A DNA stretch of 64,000 nucleotides from Ciona intestinalis (GCF_000224145.3 NC_020169.2:1048679-1112678); one strand, 5' to 3'; shown: positions 32,082-44,322, counted from the stretch's first letter. Numbers and translations: made by a program. Notes: generated by a model not told the origin, from the letters alone.

Positions 32082-32329
32082 TGTTACTTATTTATTTGGT
32101 TCGTATAAAATCAGGTACACACACAGTATAGCAGCAAATACGTCCGGCCAGTACAATCACAATCAAGAGAGTGCCAACCGTTTAATCTCGCTAACCGGGC
32201 AGCCGACACGTGGTGTTACGTGGCTAACACCTACGTGATCGCGTGCCGAGAATGCGGCAAGAGACGCCGTACTTAATTAGGCGCGGGCAATCACCCACGG
32301 GCTCAACAATGATTACTAGGATTGTTACA
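32082..32329 (-). mobile_element. LTR (3' LTR of a minus-strand LTR retrotransposon)
   Basis: About 248 bp matching the solo LTR at 22132-22383, with TG...CA ends. On its inner side (32330-32345) the + strand reads CTCTCCCCCTCCCACG, the complement of a polypurine tract, as expected directly before a 3' LTR. So the element lies on the minus strand, and its interior extends right towards the gap at 32642. Confidence 0.65.
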
Positions 32330-32641
32330 CTCTCCCCCTCCCACGAAAAAAAAAAGAAGACATAAAAGACAATACAGCAATGCAAAATACAACTACAGAA
32401 TCGCGGTAACGAAGTGTGACGAAATGGTATCAGCGGGTTCACGTACAAAGATAGTAGTAGTACTATTACTAGTTTAGCATAAAAAATGATGTTCGCAAAT
32501 TCACACAGGTGTAAAATAAATACAAAACAGAACAATTGAAAAAGTGGGGTGAAGTATGTACAATTACACACAATTTCACAAGTACTATGCCATTTTGGGA
32601 GACAAANGCAATAATTAAACCGTGGCATTATCATTATTCGT
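32330..32641 (-). mobile_element. Internal 3' part of the LTR element (non-coding)
   Basis: Polypurine tract plus about 300 bp with no convincing conserved coding domain before the N gap. No gag, protease or polymerase motif is visible, so the element is either truncated or collapsed by the assembly. Confidence 0.4.
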
Positions 32642-32691
32642 NNNNNNNNNNNNNNNNNNNNNNNNNNNNNNNNNNNNNNNNNNNNNNNNNN
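32642..32691. other. Assembly gap (N)
   Basis: Fifty undefined bases between the two haplotype copies of this locus. Confidence 0.98.
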
Positions 32692-32852
32692 ATTTTCTCT
32701 CAATTCTGCTATAGACAGCTAAATATATATCTTATATATACTCATAGAAAGCTCTCCAATCAAAGAAGTTCTTAATTAGTATCCTGGTATATAATGTATG
32801 CCTTAAATATATATAATATCTAAGCTGCTGGTTGGGTGTAAATGTATAAATG

Positions 32853-32900
32853 TAGTAGGGTGGGGGAAGAAAGGACACTTTGGGTCAAACGAGACTTTTT
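32853..32900 (+). repeat. MITE-family left end (second haplotype copy)
   Basis: Same TAGTAGGGTGGGGGAAGAAAGG fragment as at 31211, here followed by about 80 bp of unrelated sequence without a right end. Confidence 0.5.
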
Positions 32901-33170
32901 CTAAAATTTTTANAACTACAAAATTGCTAGGCAAGACAAACGTTATAACATGGATGTTCTGGGTTTTATTTTCTGTTATAAGTTTACATAGTTGTATTCT
33001 CATGTTTAGTTAAAAATATTTTATCGAATGCTATTAATAGTTTAATGTTGAAGACACATTTAGAAGAAACGCATTTGATTTAACCAATCGTGGATTAATC
33101 GTGCAATTTTAAATCTGAGCATTTATTCTTGAATCATTAAAAATAGTGTTTCTTTATTTTAGACATATAA

Positions 33171-33367
33171 TATAGTAGGTTGGGGGAGATAGGACACCTT
33201 TAGCACATAATATCGAAATATTCTGATCGTGTTTTAAACAATTAACAACGGTCTATGGGAGTCGTAAGGATATGGTTTTATTCTTTTTTAAATGTTCTTT
33301 GTTTACTACCAAATGGAACGAGAAAATAGATTGAAATGGTGTCCCATTTCCCCCCACCCTACTATAT
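33171..33367 (-). repeat. MITE-family copy (second haplotype copy)
   Basis: Allelic counterpart of 31880-32081; both ends complete and a clean junction with unique DNA. Confidence 0.85.
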
Positions 33368-34228
33368 GTTTATTTTGATTGCTAAAAACAGCAAGAATAT
33401 AAAATACCTTTTGCAACACTTTAGCCTTGCCAAAAAATATCAAATAAAAGTTACATTGCTAATTTTTAACCACGTTACGTTTTCTTGCTTTGAACGTGGG
33501 TCACGAAATAAATACAATGTCTGGAAATCTCGATCTTATGAAGCTTGATTCTCATTGTACATGTGTCCCTATCTTTGAGCAAACCAATTTCGGGGTGACC
33601 ACCTCTTACCCAGTAAAGCATCGGTCAAGCAGTGTACGGGTCCCTGTTGTCTCTGCGGCGATGCAGATCCCAGTTACAAGTCATGCAGTATATATTCATG
33701 GCTATATTGCACCATTACCATACACACATATTCAAAGGCATTTGAAATGTTGAAACAAACTGTATATAAAAATGTTCATTTGCCTTAAATTGGTTCCAAA
33801 AGGTAAAATGTATTTAACCACTAGAAGGAGCTCGCGCGAAGCTTCCGAGTGTTCAAATCCTGGTACGTGTTACAATTGTTGTATACGGAACAAATGAAAA
33901 TATGGTAAACACAGTGCATACGTAAGCATGTGTTTTGAAACCGTGTGGACTAGAGGTAAATACATTATTAGAAGTAAAGTCAAGGGGATTTCTGTAGGAT
34001 TTATATTCCTTTTTAACTTTTATATGGTAATAATTTACGTGGTACCTTTAACTAAATATACAGTTTGAGTGGAGTGCATTAAAATTGAATTATTACCCGA
34101 AATTCCGACATTTTTGTTCAGCTTATATATTATGGCCAACAATCATTTGGTGACTGGAAAGCACAGCCTTAACGCAACTTCATGTAAAGTTGTCAGCCTT
34201 CCTCGTTTGCACCAGCCGGTGGTGGCTC

Positions 34229-34255
34229 TGCGCATGCGCGTACTGCTCACGTGAC
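34229..34255 (+). promoter_or_regulatory. NRF1 site plus palindromic E-box
   Basis: TGCGCATGCGCG (34229-34240) fits the NRF1 consensus at every position. Six bases later TCACGTGAC (34247-34255) is a full USF/TFE-type E-box. Such pairs are common in core promoters of constitutively expressed genes, but no gene start is identified within 3 kb, so the target is unknown. Confidence 0.45.
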
Positions 34256-34703
34256 ACGTTTTTTCAGTGCAGCCCGGTCATGATAGCACAAGCTATAACG
34301 CTCGCAGCGTGATGCAGTTACTATTACTAGCACGGATGCAGGCAGCGGAAAACAGAGAGCGCAAACAGGAAAGGCAGGAAAATGGTTGTCAGTCTCATCT
34401 TCCGTGTAGAAACTGACTTGGCCCAGTACATTCCCTTAGCTTTGTCGACTATAATCGCTGTTAGCGGAATTCCGTAACTAATTTATTCGCCCGTTCACGT
34501 TTCGGAGGCACTCGCATGTAATAAACGACCAATAGAACTTTGTGTCTACCTGTAATGAGGAAACGATGCACGGCGCTCGTGCTAACTTCAGGAAAACATG
34601 CCCCGATGGCTTATTGTTTTCTGTTGTGTTTGATTGCGGAGGCTGCGAGTCCGGTGCTGAAGTCGCGAACTAATTATGCAAATGAGCATCCGTTTATTGA
34701 TCT

Positions 34704-34780
34704 ATAACTAGTCTATAACTTAACCCCTAAAAATTGTAAAGGGCAACTTTTTACGTTTAAGTTATAGACTGGTGTTATAA
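34704..34780. repeat. Imperfect hairpin with 14-bp perfect arms
   Basis: AGTCTATAACTTAA (34710-34723) is the exact reverse complement of 34757-34770. Flanking ATAAC/GTTAT extend the stem after small bulges, and part of the 33-bp loop also pairs. It could be a small relic inverted-repeat element or chance. Confidence 0.55.
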
Positions 34781-35735
34781 AAACAGTAACAAAAGGAGTA
34801 AAATAATACTTTATTTTTTAGTTTGTAAATTTACCAAATATATTTACATAATTATACACAACAGACTTATAGCTTGTTGCGCTTTTGCTCAAATGTATTT
34901 TTTTTATTTGTTTGCCTTTTATTCTTATAAGAGAAAATATATTGCCTGCGCCATTTTGTGTTCGTGGCATTTTCTCTGGTTGGCTTGCTGCACGATAACA
35001 TGATAGGCCATCAAATACCAATCTATATTTATTAATACGGAGAAAATGGCGTTTTCTGCGCCTCATCACTTTATTCAGTTTATCTAGTTTGTAACTTGCG
35101 TATCTTTCATACCGTTTATTCCTGGCCAATGTTCTGCAACGAGGATTAGTGCGTGTACGTTGCAGTGCCGCAATATGTTCGATGGATTAGGAGAACTAGT
35201 CACACAGCGAACAGAGCTGAGTCTCGACCCGGGTTCGTGCGTCATTGAACGTATAATGCGCGAGCCACAGCTTGTTTTTTTATACTGTTTCACTTTTTAC
35301 ATTAGGACATGGGTCAGTGTCGATCATATCAGTTTTTCTATCTGCAGGTCGGAGTTAAAAAAATTGAGGAGTCATAGTTACAGCTTGCTATAGTATAAAA
35401 ACCGAACAGTTTATTCTCTTCCGGGTAGGAACACGAGAGGGAAGACGGTGATCAAGCCTCTACAGTTAATCTAACTTCCTACTACAAGGCAGGAAGCTTA
35501 CGAGGTAATTTTTGTTATTTCCGTACATTTGCCCATCGTAAGCTATGATTATAAAACTATGTTGCAGCATTTAGTTTGCTGTTTGTTGTGTTTTAAAAAA
35601 ATGTAAGTTGAAAAATATATTTTAAAAATCTATATTGGCGAGTTCTTGCGTCGAGGCATGGTAGGGTCCAAAGATTTAGGCCAGGGTTAGCTCATTAGCT
35701 CTTAACGCCCCTTAGAGTGGTGTTAAAGTGTATAT

Positions 35736-35930
35736 ATAGTAGGGTGGGAGAAGATGGGACATTCATTCTATTTTCTCGTTTCATTTGGTAGTAAAGAAAG
35801 AACATTCAAATATTTATAAAACCGTATCCTCACGACTCTCACGGACCGTTGTTCATTGTATAAAACACGATCAAGATACTTTTATATTATGTGCTACAAG
35901 TGTCCCATCTTAACCCACAGTACTGTAGAG
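35736..35930 (+). repeat. MITE-family copy
   Basis: Intact left end TAGTAGGGTGGGAGAAGATG; the right end is altered (CCCATCTTAACCCACAGTA). Confidence 0.8.
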
Positions 35931-36173
35931 TCAGAACCTATTCTAATATAAAGTGTTGGTTCCCATATAGATTTTAAACCGTGGCAACTTTATTCAATGC
36001 AGTTTTTACACAAAGGGCAGGAAATTATTGCAGCTTCCGTAATTAAGTTGGCGATTAAGTTAAATTTTGTGTTCGTCTTTATTCTTATATGCTTTATTCA
36101 CTTGTATATGTGTGTGTATTTTTTTAAGTATTAGAAAAAAAACACATTAAAAAAAAGTTCCCCAAAAAAATAT

Positions 36174-36364
36174 GAAGGGTAGGGGAAGATGGGACACCTT
36201 TTCGCTATATTTTCTTGTCGCATTTGGTAGTAAATAAAGAACATTTAAAGTATTATAAAGCTGTATTCCCGGGACTCCCATAGAAAGTTATTAATTGTTT
36301 AAAACACGAGGGATATTTGAATAACATGAACTAAAGGTCTCCCACCTTCCCCCTCCCTACTATA
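36174..36364 (+). repeat. MITE-family copy
   Basis: AGGGTAGGGGAAGATGGGAC to CCTTCCCCCTCCCTACTATA; same orientation as the copy 240 bp to its left. Confidence 0.8.
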
Positions 36365-37669
36365 CATATTTATTAAACATTTATTGGACATTTCGACTTT
36401 AAAATAAAATAAAAATTTTCGCGCGAAAAAGTGCGAAGTTGTAAAGCAAGAGATAAGTTACTCTTGCACATTCAACAACTTGTTGTTCTATTCACGACGT
36501 GGTGCTGCACGAAAATGGATATTTCCTGAAATACGCTAGCGAGAAATATGACCGATGGCTTGTGTAGGAGACCCGAACATACGCGTTGGACAAACGTGTT
36601 TTAATTTACACCAGGAAACTTCATTTTGAATTTACCCACAGTACAAGGAAATTCGTAGCGTTAAATGCATGTAGGGTTGTAGGTTATATAGGTGTTAGAT
36701 TATTTTTTTTCTTGGGGGGGGGAGGGGGGTAAATTCGTTTTTTATAAATTTTCCCAATAATATTTTCATAGATTAGGTATCAACGATCCGAAACGATAAT
36801 TTGATTGATTTTGAATTAAAAGTCCACCGCTTCTGCTCATCAGGAAAATAAAGGAAACGCCAACAATTTCCACATTTCGCTCATAGTAACATTCGAACAA
36901 ACACAATATTGACTTACTTACGCCTATGCATGCGCTGTTTCGACACTCGGAAATCCAGTCTTTCCGATTAAAGTCGGATTTACCAGCACTTCAAAGAGCC
37001 AAAACATTGCCTATCTGACGCAGCGGGTAGACGAAGCATGTTATTGTGTCTTGCTTTAAAATAAAATTTACTAAAATTGATTACACATGTATGCTTGTGG
37101 GTTGGGAGGCAGGGAAGTTGCATTCGACTTAAGCGTGATGGTACAAATAATTAGGGACTTGCTCTCCGCATTGGATTAGATTGTGACAGACTAATTTTAA
37201 ATGAAGGAAATTTATTTTGTCTTTTCCGATCGGTCACAGTAACGAAAACTAAAAGCATAAACATGCGTATGTTACTATAAAAAGCGGAGGCTATGCGATG
37301 TTATAATGGAATGAGTGGAAGTTATTTATACAACTTTAAATGCCAGCACTGACTCTTAAAACTCTATAAGATGAATGCGTGACTTAGTTGTGACGGTGGT
37401 TTATTATATAAGAACGTTTCAGAAGCCATTTAATGCGTTAAGCACTCGCGTGTGTCAATTTGTATCATTGGCATTTTATTTGGTAAGTTAAATGGAACAA
37501 CAAAATGCGGATGTTTAATTACTTTGTCGGTAATGTGGCAACGTTACATGCATGCACTGGTGCGTTATATTTAATATAGGAGTAGAACATGCCGTATCAA
37601 ATATAACAACGCGCGTGCGCTAAGCCGACCAGCAGCTCACTCTGTTGCCAGTCTGGCTGTACTGCGATG

Positions 37670-37690
37670 CAGGAAACACGTCACTTCCTG
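37670..37690. promoter_or_regulatory. Inverted pair of ETS-type sites
   Basis: CAGGAA and TTCCTG face each other across a 9-bp spacer, about 370 bp upstream of the first identified ERG exon. GGAA cores are the ETS recognition motif, so autoregulation is possible but unproven. Confidence 0.3.
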
Positions 37691-38104
37691 AATAACCGCG
37701 AACAATCTTCTCACAGTATGTTGCTCTCATCTCTCTCCCCGTTTTCGCGCTACCCCTTTTTGTTCTCTTTGATTGCTCCTCTCCCTCCGTATTGCTCCTC
37801 CCGCTGCATGGCAGACCGTGACACGATCATAGGTGTCATATCGCAGAAAAATTAATGCAGTATTTTTTGGGCGAAAACAGTTTGGCACTGTTCCACGCGA
37901 CAACATTTCCGACAGTAACCAGCACTTTATCAACAACTAACACTTTGGCAACGTTGCACCTGCATAGCAGTACTAATGCACTAAAATGTTAATCCTTTTA
38001 TTTAACAAATTTCTTCCGTAACGATTGATTGTTTCACAGAAGGCGACCACCAATACACGAGAAAACACGTTGCATACTTTGGGTCCTGAAGCGACCCCAG
38101 GAAT

Positions 38105-41100
38105 ATGTTGAGCAGGTACATACATATTATACACGACCACTAACATACAAACGTTTAAGTAAAAAATCCTATTCGTTTAAATATACTGTAGGGTGGGGTA
38201 AGTTGGGACATGAGTTTATTCTGTACCTTCTTTCCATTTGGCGAAAAAAACAATATTTACATAATTATTTACCCATAAACCAACGACTATATAAAAGAGC
38301 GTGGTTGTAATTGTTAAAAACACGATCAAGAAACACGAATTTTAGTAACCCGTTTTACCCCATATAGTATCATACCCATTAAGTTCATCACTACGGGTTT
38401 TGGGTGCTACCAGTATCCAATTTTACCTATATTACTATACTTATTAAGTTTATTTCTGCTATAACACTTTGTGCCACCTTAACAGCGTTAACTCAGTCCC
38501 AGAGGATTTCTCTGTCAAGTCCCGGCGAAACGTAACTGAACTTGCAGAATCACTGACCAACGAAATCAAGCAAGAACCAGGGGCCATCGGGGAGGTGGTG
38601 AACGGTGCTTTCGACTTGAGCACATCAGGGGAGCAAGCAGCCGACCTCCGTTATCACATGTACAACGGAAAGAGACAAGACAGTCCCACATCGTTCATCC
38701 GCAGCAACCCGGATCCTTGCCTTGCATCAGGTGCTACCCACAACGGCAAGCACACCCCAAATCTGAACGAAAATCACAACGGTCAAACCGACTTCGGAAT
38801 GACTCAACACGGTGCGTTCACCAGTCCTGGTGAAGACTTTGTTGAAGATCACGCAATCTCTTCGTTTCTTAACAGCGCTGAGGCTGATCCAGCACTGCCA
38901 CCTTCTTCAGAAATACAAATAAACTGCAGCAATCCACGGTCTCAACCACCGCCACCAGATTTTAGTCCACCAGTTGCGGAAGCTAGGTCAAACGAAAACA
39001 GAACCGCATCTTCATACCTGCGTACTTCACCCAGTATTCCAACATGTGACGCTCAAAAACAGACGAGCAACCTGGCGACAACGAGCGCCCCAGTCCGAGT
39101 TGGACAACCACAACTTTCTAAAGTTGTTCGATCGAGTTCGTTTTCAAATTACCAATCAATGGGTTCTGCGTTCAAACCTGCCTACCAACACAGCAGTTAC
39201 CCACACCACAATTACCCTTCCAACTCCCCACATTACAATCATGTTCCAAGTCCACCTGAAAGACAAGGCAACTCCAACAACAGCCCATCATCCGAGCACG
39301 TTGACCCAAATCACCCTCAACACCACGGCTACCAGATACCTGACGCCAACTACGACTTTGACGGCAATTTCGCTGGCCGGAGGCGCCAGACACCCTCTCT
39401 AGAATCGAACGTATCATATCAACAAAGGGGATTAACCGGTACACCAAATGTGACCGAACCAAACTCACAACAAGGAAACGGGGAAGCAGAAACTAAACGA
39501 GTTATTGTACCAGCAGGTACCTTATTCACATTTAAAAACTATTCATACAAGATTATATTAGTTTACCTTAACTACTATAATAACAATAGGGGTTGTTACA
39601 CATATTCATGATCATAAGTTCTTCATAATTGTTAGAGTAGGTCGAGCAAGCGTTGAAAAAATAAATACAACTAATAGCGGAAAACATCCTTAGTCAAGTG
39701 AAATAATGAACCTAATTGTAAGTCATTATTATAGATCCACTAGTTTGGACGGAGGAGCACGTACAAGAATGGGTCGAATGGACGATTACGGAGTACAATC
39801 TAAGTGACGTCGATCGTTCCTCATTCAGCAATATCAACGGGCGAGCATTATGTGAGATGACAAAGGAGCATTTCCACCGAATAACCAGCGCGAAAAATGC
39901 TGACGTGTTCATGAGTCATTTGAATTACTTGAGACGTAAGGGTCCGCTTTTTAATACCGTTTAAAAACACAACTGTGGCGAAATTTCGTGTCTTATATTT
40001 TGCAACTTTTATTCTAGGTCATACTGGACCTTTGCCCAACCTCAGTTCCGATGACGTGGAACACATTATTCAAGATGGCGTCTACCCCTACACTGGTGAA
40101 CCAATCCCACCAATCCGTACAGCTAGAAACAGCTTCTATAATGATCCTGCATGTCCAGACGTGAACCCAACTGCCGCAAGACACGGCAGCAGATACATAC
40201 CTTCCAATTATTCAGGACAACCAACCGAAACAAAGGGTGAGTGATTTTCGACCAAAACTGTTGTTTTTAATTCGTTAAGATTGCAACTATTACAATATTC
40301 TGACCTATTCCCGCGTGTGTGTGTCACGCATTGCGCTATAAGTTGGCAGACGCGTGCCTAATTGCTTTTCTCAATGACTGCATGGCTTCCATATTTACAT
40401 ACTGATTGAGTGCTGATAGTACAAATAACTTTATACTGAAAATAATTAGTCGTGTTTTAATAGACATGTTTTATCTGCTTTTATACAACCAGTTTTATAC
40501 AGTTTAAAACTGCAAACATGACAACGAGCATGCTAAACCCACCGCAAAAAAAGAACGTCAAAGCTGATCTATAACTGTTTTTTTCTTCTTTATTTCCAGG
40601 CCCAAGAAACGCAGTGCCCGTTACGTCTCCCAATATAGATCCGTATCAACTTTTCGGACCGACCAGTGCAAGACTTTGCAATCCTGGCAGTGGCCAGATT
40701 CAGCTTTGGCAGTTTCTTCTAGAACTGCTTAGCGACCCTGCAAACGCTGTGTGCATTACGTGGGAGGGAACAAACGGAGAATTCAAAATGGTGGACCCTG
40801 ATGACGTAGCACGGCGTTGGGGAGAAAGAAAGAGCAAACCAAATATGAATTATGACAAGTTGAGCAGAGCTCTAAGGTATGTCAAGAACTGTTTAAAAAC
40901 ATTTCTTATGTGCAAACTGAGGAATACCTTTTATATATTAACATATCGTTTGCAGGTACTATTATGACAAGAATATCATGACAAAAGTTCATGGAAAGAG
41001 ATACGCTTACAAGTTCGACTTTCAAGGTCTAGCAGCTTCACTGCAGCCACAACCGGACCAATCGTCCTACTCATTCGGCGGCGACTTTAAACACCCGATC

Positions 41101-41355
41101 TACAGACATGAAATGCATTTCCAAGCACCTGGCCATGCCTATCCACCGATGCCACATCCAGCGCCGCCCTACCATGGACAAAAACATGCCTACATTCCGT
41201 CTCCGCCTGCCCGTTCCCCTTCGTATCCAGGACACCCGGCCGCCAGTCCAGGACAGTATTCGTGGCATCCAGATATGCCAGCGTATCCTGCTGTACCGAC
41301 TCTTGCCAGCCCACACTCTAATCAACCTTTGCCACCTACTTCCTTCTATAACTAG
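38105..41355 (+). CDS. ERG: ERG/FLI-type ETS transcription factor
   Basis: Exons 38105-38115 (ATG plus 8 nt; 5' UTR part from 38040), 38486-39516, 39735-39935, 40018-40236, 40600-40876, 40956-41355; about 712 aa with matching phases throughout. A Pro/Ser/Asn-rich N-terminal region includes an IKQE sumoylation-type motif (31-34). RVIVPA marks entry into a PNT/SAM domain (about 348-415; [16 protein letters not shown]). The ETS domain (about 518-605) has the FLI/ERG signature [39 protein letters not shown] and [21 protein letters not shown] Pro/Tyr/His-rich tail ends in SFYN. ERG/FLI proteins bind GGAA sites in mesoderm, endothelium-like and blood lineages. The MLSS start lies in a mini-exon whose phase fits exactly; other promoters upstream are possible. 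The exon at 40956 is followed by a gap, and the last four exons recur at 41618-43207. Confidence 0.9.
38187..38371 (+). repeat. MITE-family copy, diverged (ERG intron 1)
   Basis: TGTAGGGTGGGGTAAGTTGG at the left, ACACGATCAAGAAACACG and a decayed right end TTTTACCCCATATAGTA. Confidence 0.6.
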
Positions 41356-41459
41356 AAATCAAATGAAGTGGGTAAATTTCTAATGCTTAACTTTGAAAAG
41401 TTCATATTTGCCTAGACACGGCGATGTACAAGAATTGAAAATTGGTGGTGGCTTCACTT

Positions 41460-41584
41460 NNNNNNNNNNNNNNNNNNNNNNNNNNNNNNNNNNNNNNNNN
41501 NNNNNNNNNNNNNNNNNNNNNNNNNNNNNNNNNNNNNNNNNNNNNNNNNNNNNNNNNNNNNNNNNNNNNNNNNNNNNNNNNNNN
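41460..41584. other. Assembly gap (N)
   Basis: 125 undefined bases separating the two copies of the ERG 3' exons. Confidence 0.98.
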
Positions 41585-43311
41585 AATAATGAACCTAATT
41601 GTAAGTCATTATTATAGATCCACTAGTTTGGACGGAGGAGCACGTACAAGAATGGGTCGAATGGACGATTACGGAGTACAATCTAAGTGACGTCGATCGT
41701 TCCTCATTCAGCAATATCAACGGGCGAGCATTATGTGAGATGACAAAGGAGCATTTCCACCGAATAACCAGCGCGAAAAATGCTGACGTGTTCATGAGTC
41801 ATTTGAATTACTTGAGACGTAAGGGTCCGCTTTTTAATACCGTTTAAAAACACAACTGTGGCGAAATTTCGTGTCTTATATTTTGCAACTTTTATTCTAG
41901 GTCATACTGGACCTTTGCCCAACCTCAGTTCCGATGACGTGGAACACATTATTCAAGATGGCGTCTACCCCTACACTGGTGAACCAATCCCACCAATCCG
42001 TACAGCTAGAAACAGCTTCTATAATGATCCTGCATGTCCAGACGTGAACCCAACTGCCGCAAGACACGGCAGCAGATACATACCTTCCAATTATTCAGGA
42101 CAACCAACCGAAACAAAGGGTGAGTGATTTTCGACCAAAACTGTTGTTTTTAATTCGTTAAGATTGCAACTATTACAATATTCTGACCTATTCCCGCGTG
42201 TGTGTGTCACGCATTGCGCTATAAGTTGGCAGACGCGTGCCTAATTGCTTTTCTCAATGACTGCATGGCTTCCATATTTACATACTGATTGAGGGCTGAT
42301 AGTACAAATAACTTTATACTGAAAATAATTATTCGTGTTTTAATAGACATGTTTTATCTGCTTTTATACAACCAGTTTTATACAGTTTAAAACTGCAAAC
42401 ATGCTGACAACGAGCATGCTATATAACTGTTTTTTTCTTCTTTATTTCCAGGCCCAAGAAACGCAGTGCCCGTTACGTCTCCCAATATAGATCCGTATCA
42501 ACTTTTCGGACCGACCAGTGCAAGACTTTGCAATCCTGGCAGTGGCCAGATTCAGCTTTGGCAGTTTCTTCTAGAACTGCTTAGCGACCCTGCAAACGCT
42601 GTGTGCATTACGTGGGAGGGAACAAACGGAGAATTCAAAATGGTGGACCCTGATGACGTAGCACGGCGTTGGGGAGAAAGAAAGAGCAAACCAAATATGA
42701 ATTATGACAAGTTGAGCAGAGCTCTAAGGTATGTCAAGAACTGTTTAAAAACATTTCTTATGTGCAAACTGAGGAATACCTTTTATATATTAACATATTG
42801 TTTGCAGGTACTATTATGACAAGAATATCATGACAAAAGTTCATGGAAAGAGATACGCTTACAAGTTCGACTTTCAAGGTCTAGCAGCTTCACTGCAGCC
42901 ACAACCGGACCAATCGTCCTACTCATTCGGCGGCGACTTTAAACACCCGATCTACAGACATGAAATGCATTTCCAAGCACCTGGCCATGCCTATCCACCG
43001 ATGCCACATCCAGCGCCGCCCTACCATGGACAAAAACATGCCTACATTCCGTCTCCGCCTGCCCGTTCCCCTTCGTATCCAGGACACCCGGCCGCCAGTC
43101 CAGGACAGTATTCGTGGCATCCAGATATGCCAGCGTATCCTGCTGTACCGACTCTTGCCAGCCCACACTCTAATCAACCTTTGCCACCTACTTCCTTCTA
43201 TAACTAGAAATCAAATGAAGTGGGTAAATTTCTAATGCTTAACTTTGAAAAGTTCATATTTGCCTGGACACGGCGATGTACAAGAATTGAAAATTGGTGG
43301 TGGCTTCACTT
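41585..43311 (+). repeat. Duplicated ERG 3' block (probable second allele)
   Basis: Exons 41618-41818, 41901-42119, 42452-42728 and 42808-43207 repeat the ERG PNT-to-stop exons with identical protein. Introns differ by a few substitutions and one net 31-bp deletion. The first copy breaks off into the gap at the same point (GGTGGCTTCACTT) where this one continues into 3' UTR. This is what an unmerged allele looks like; a very recent tandem duplication is the alternative. Confidence 0.85.
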
Positions 43312-44322
43312 CTTAGCTGCGTATCAGTCAAGTGTTTGTTTAATTTATATGGGAAATTGAGACACCGCTGGCAACGATGTTGCTTCGTAGTATGTGCTGT
43401 TTTTTGGTTATTATGCAAAACACCTGGTTTGCGTATCCGTTTTTACACTTTGACCCCATATATAAAGTTCTGCTATATGGAAACGCTTATAATGGACCTT
43501 AACATTTTCTTTGCTAGTTTGAAACTACTTTAACGGGACAACTATCAGTTAAAATTACGTGCCAAGATATAAACGACTTGCAACAAATAGTGGTCGATCT
43601 ATAACTGTTCTGGGTGCTTTAATTTTGTTAATACTAGACTTCAAGTGTGTATGGTATCTATAGTGCTTCGAAGCTCATACTTTCAAACATCTATAACGTC
43701 TTGCGTGTTGTTGTGCAACACATTTTACCCGGAACGTTCATTTCTGATTTCACTAAAATAGCACAGCTGTGCTGTTTAAAGGTGTTTCTTTGACCTTTGT
43801 CGTATACCGTGTATATACTGTGTGTTTCAGCGTTTAAAACGAGCTTCCTTGACAATCTTTAACCTTGACTCATTATAACTATCTATAGTTTTCACTGAAT
43901 GGGTCACACCGCTATAAGTATGCATAGCCATACATTTCCATACGATAAAGGTGCACATACTTTCTTTTTTTACTTTTTATGGAAACTTGCTAATTAAACT
44001 GAAACGACATTTTAAATTAAATTCTACCGCCTGCAACAACTATAAGTGCCTGACAACTAATTTTCCAAATCCCCAAGAAATAACTGCCACCGGCAAAGCC
44101 TTTGAACTTTTAATTTAACCTGTTGTGCCTTTTCGAATTTTAAAGATTCATTCAAATAGTCTTGTGTTGTTACCAATGAAGATAATCTTACGTTAAATTG
44201 TGTCGTACGTTACACCTAGCATTGTGCAACCTACCGTAGAGTGCTTATTTAATGTCTTACATTGTAAGAGAGAGTTCGACTGTGGAATATTTTGTGTCAG
44301 TTTTACTGGGATTCAATTTATT

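Larger units (their letters stand above)
32692..33370 (+). repeat. Second copy of the duplicated locus (haplotype B, no LTR)
   Basis: Corresponds to parts of 31040-32081. Its MITE (33171-33366) ends CCTACTATATG and continues into TTTATTTTGATTGC without LTR sequence, so it appears to be the empty allele. Confidence 0.75.
29933..34200. other. Gene-poor repeat-rich region
   Basis: No exon is supported. It contains MITE copies, a partial LTR element, two N gaps and two copies of one locus (31.04-32.08 and 32.69-33.37 kb). A reading frame at 33490-33753 has no recognisable domain. Confidence 0.45.
34780..38039. other. Upstream region of the ERG-like gene
   Basis: No coding exon is supported. There are two MITE copies and scattered GGAA/TTCC motifs. 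At 36711-36731 a G-rich run (GGGGGGGGGGAGGGGGG) could form a G-quadruplex. A minus-strand reading frame at 34818-35129 is basic but matches nothing I know. Confidence 0.4.

Noticed and set aside
32330-32641. A coding region of the LTR retrotransposon
   Set aside because: The only open frame there spans a gap and contains no protease, reverse transcriptase or integrase motif.
33490-33753. An 87-codon open frame with several Cys and Val
   Set aside because: No recognisable domain, no splice partners, and located in repeat-rich intergenic DNA.
34382-34477. Short ATG frame beginning MVVSLIFRVETD downstream of the NRF1/E-box motifs
   Set aside because: Only 31 codons with no similarity I recognise; noted only because of the promoter-like motifs upstream.
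34818-35129. A 103-codon basic minus-strand frame
   Set aside because: Low-complexity Lys/Arg composition in AT-rich DNA, no known family and no promoter or splice support.
38029-38310. A 93-codon open frame over the first ERG exon
   Set aside because: It crosses the GTACAT donor and reads into the MITE; the phase-correct ERG start uses another frame (ATG 38105).
41585-43311. A second ERG paralogue
   Set aside because: Coding sequence identical in protein and introns almost identical, with a gap between the copies; an unmerged allele explains it better than an old paralogue.
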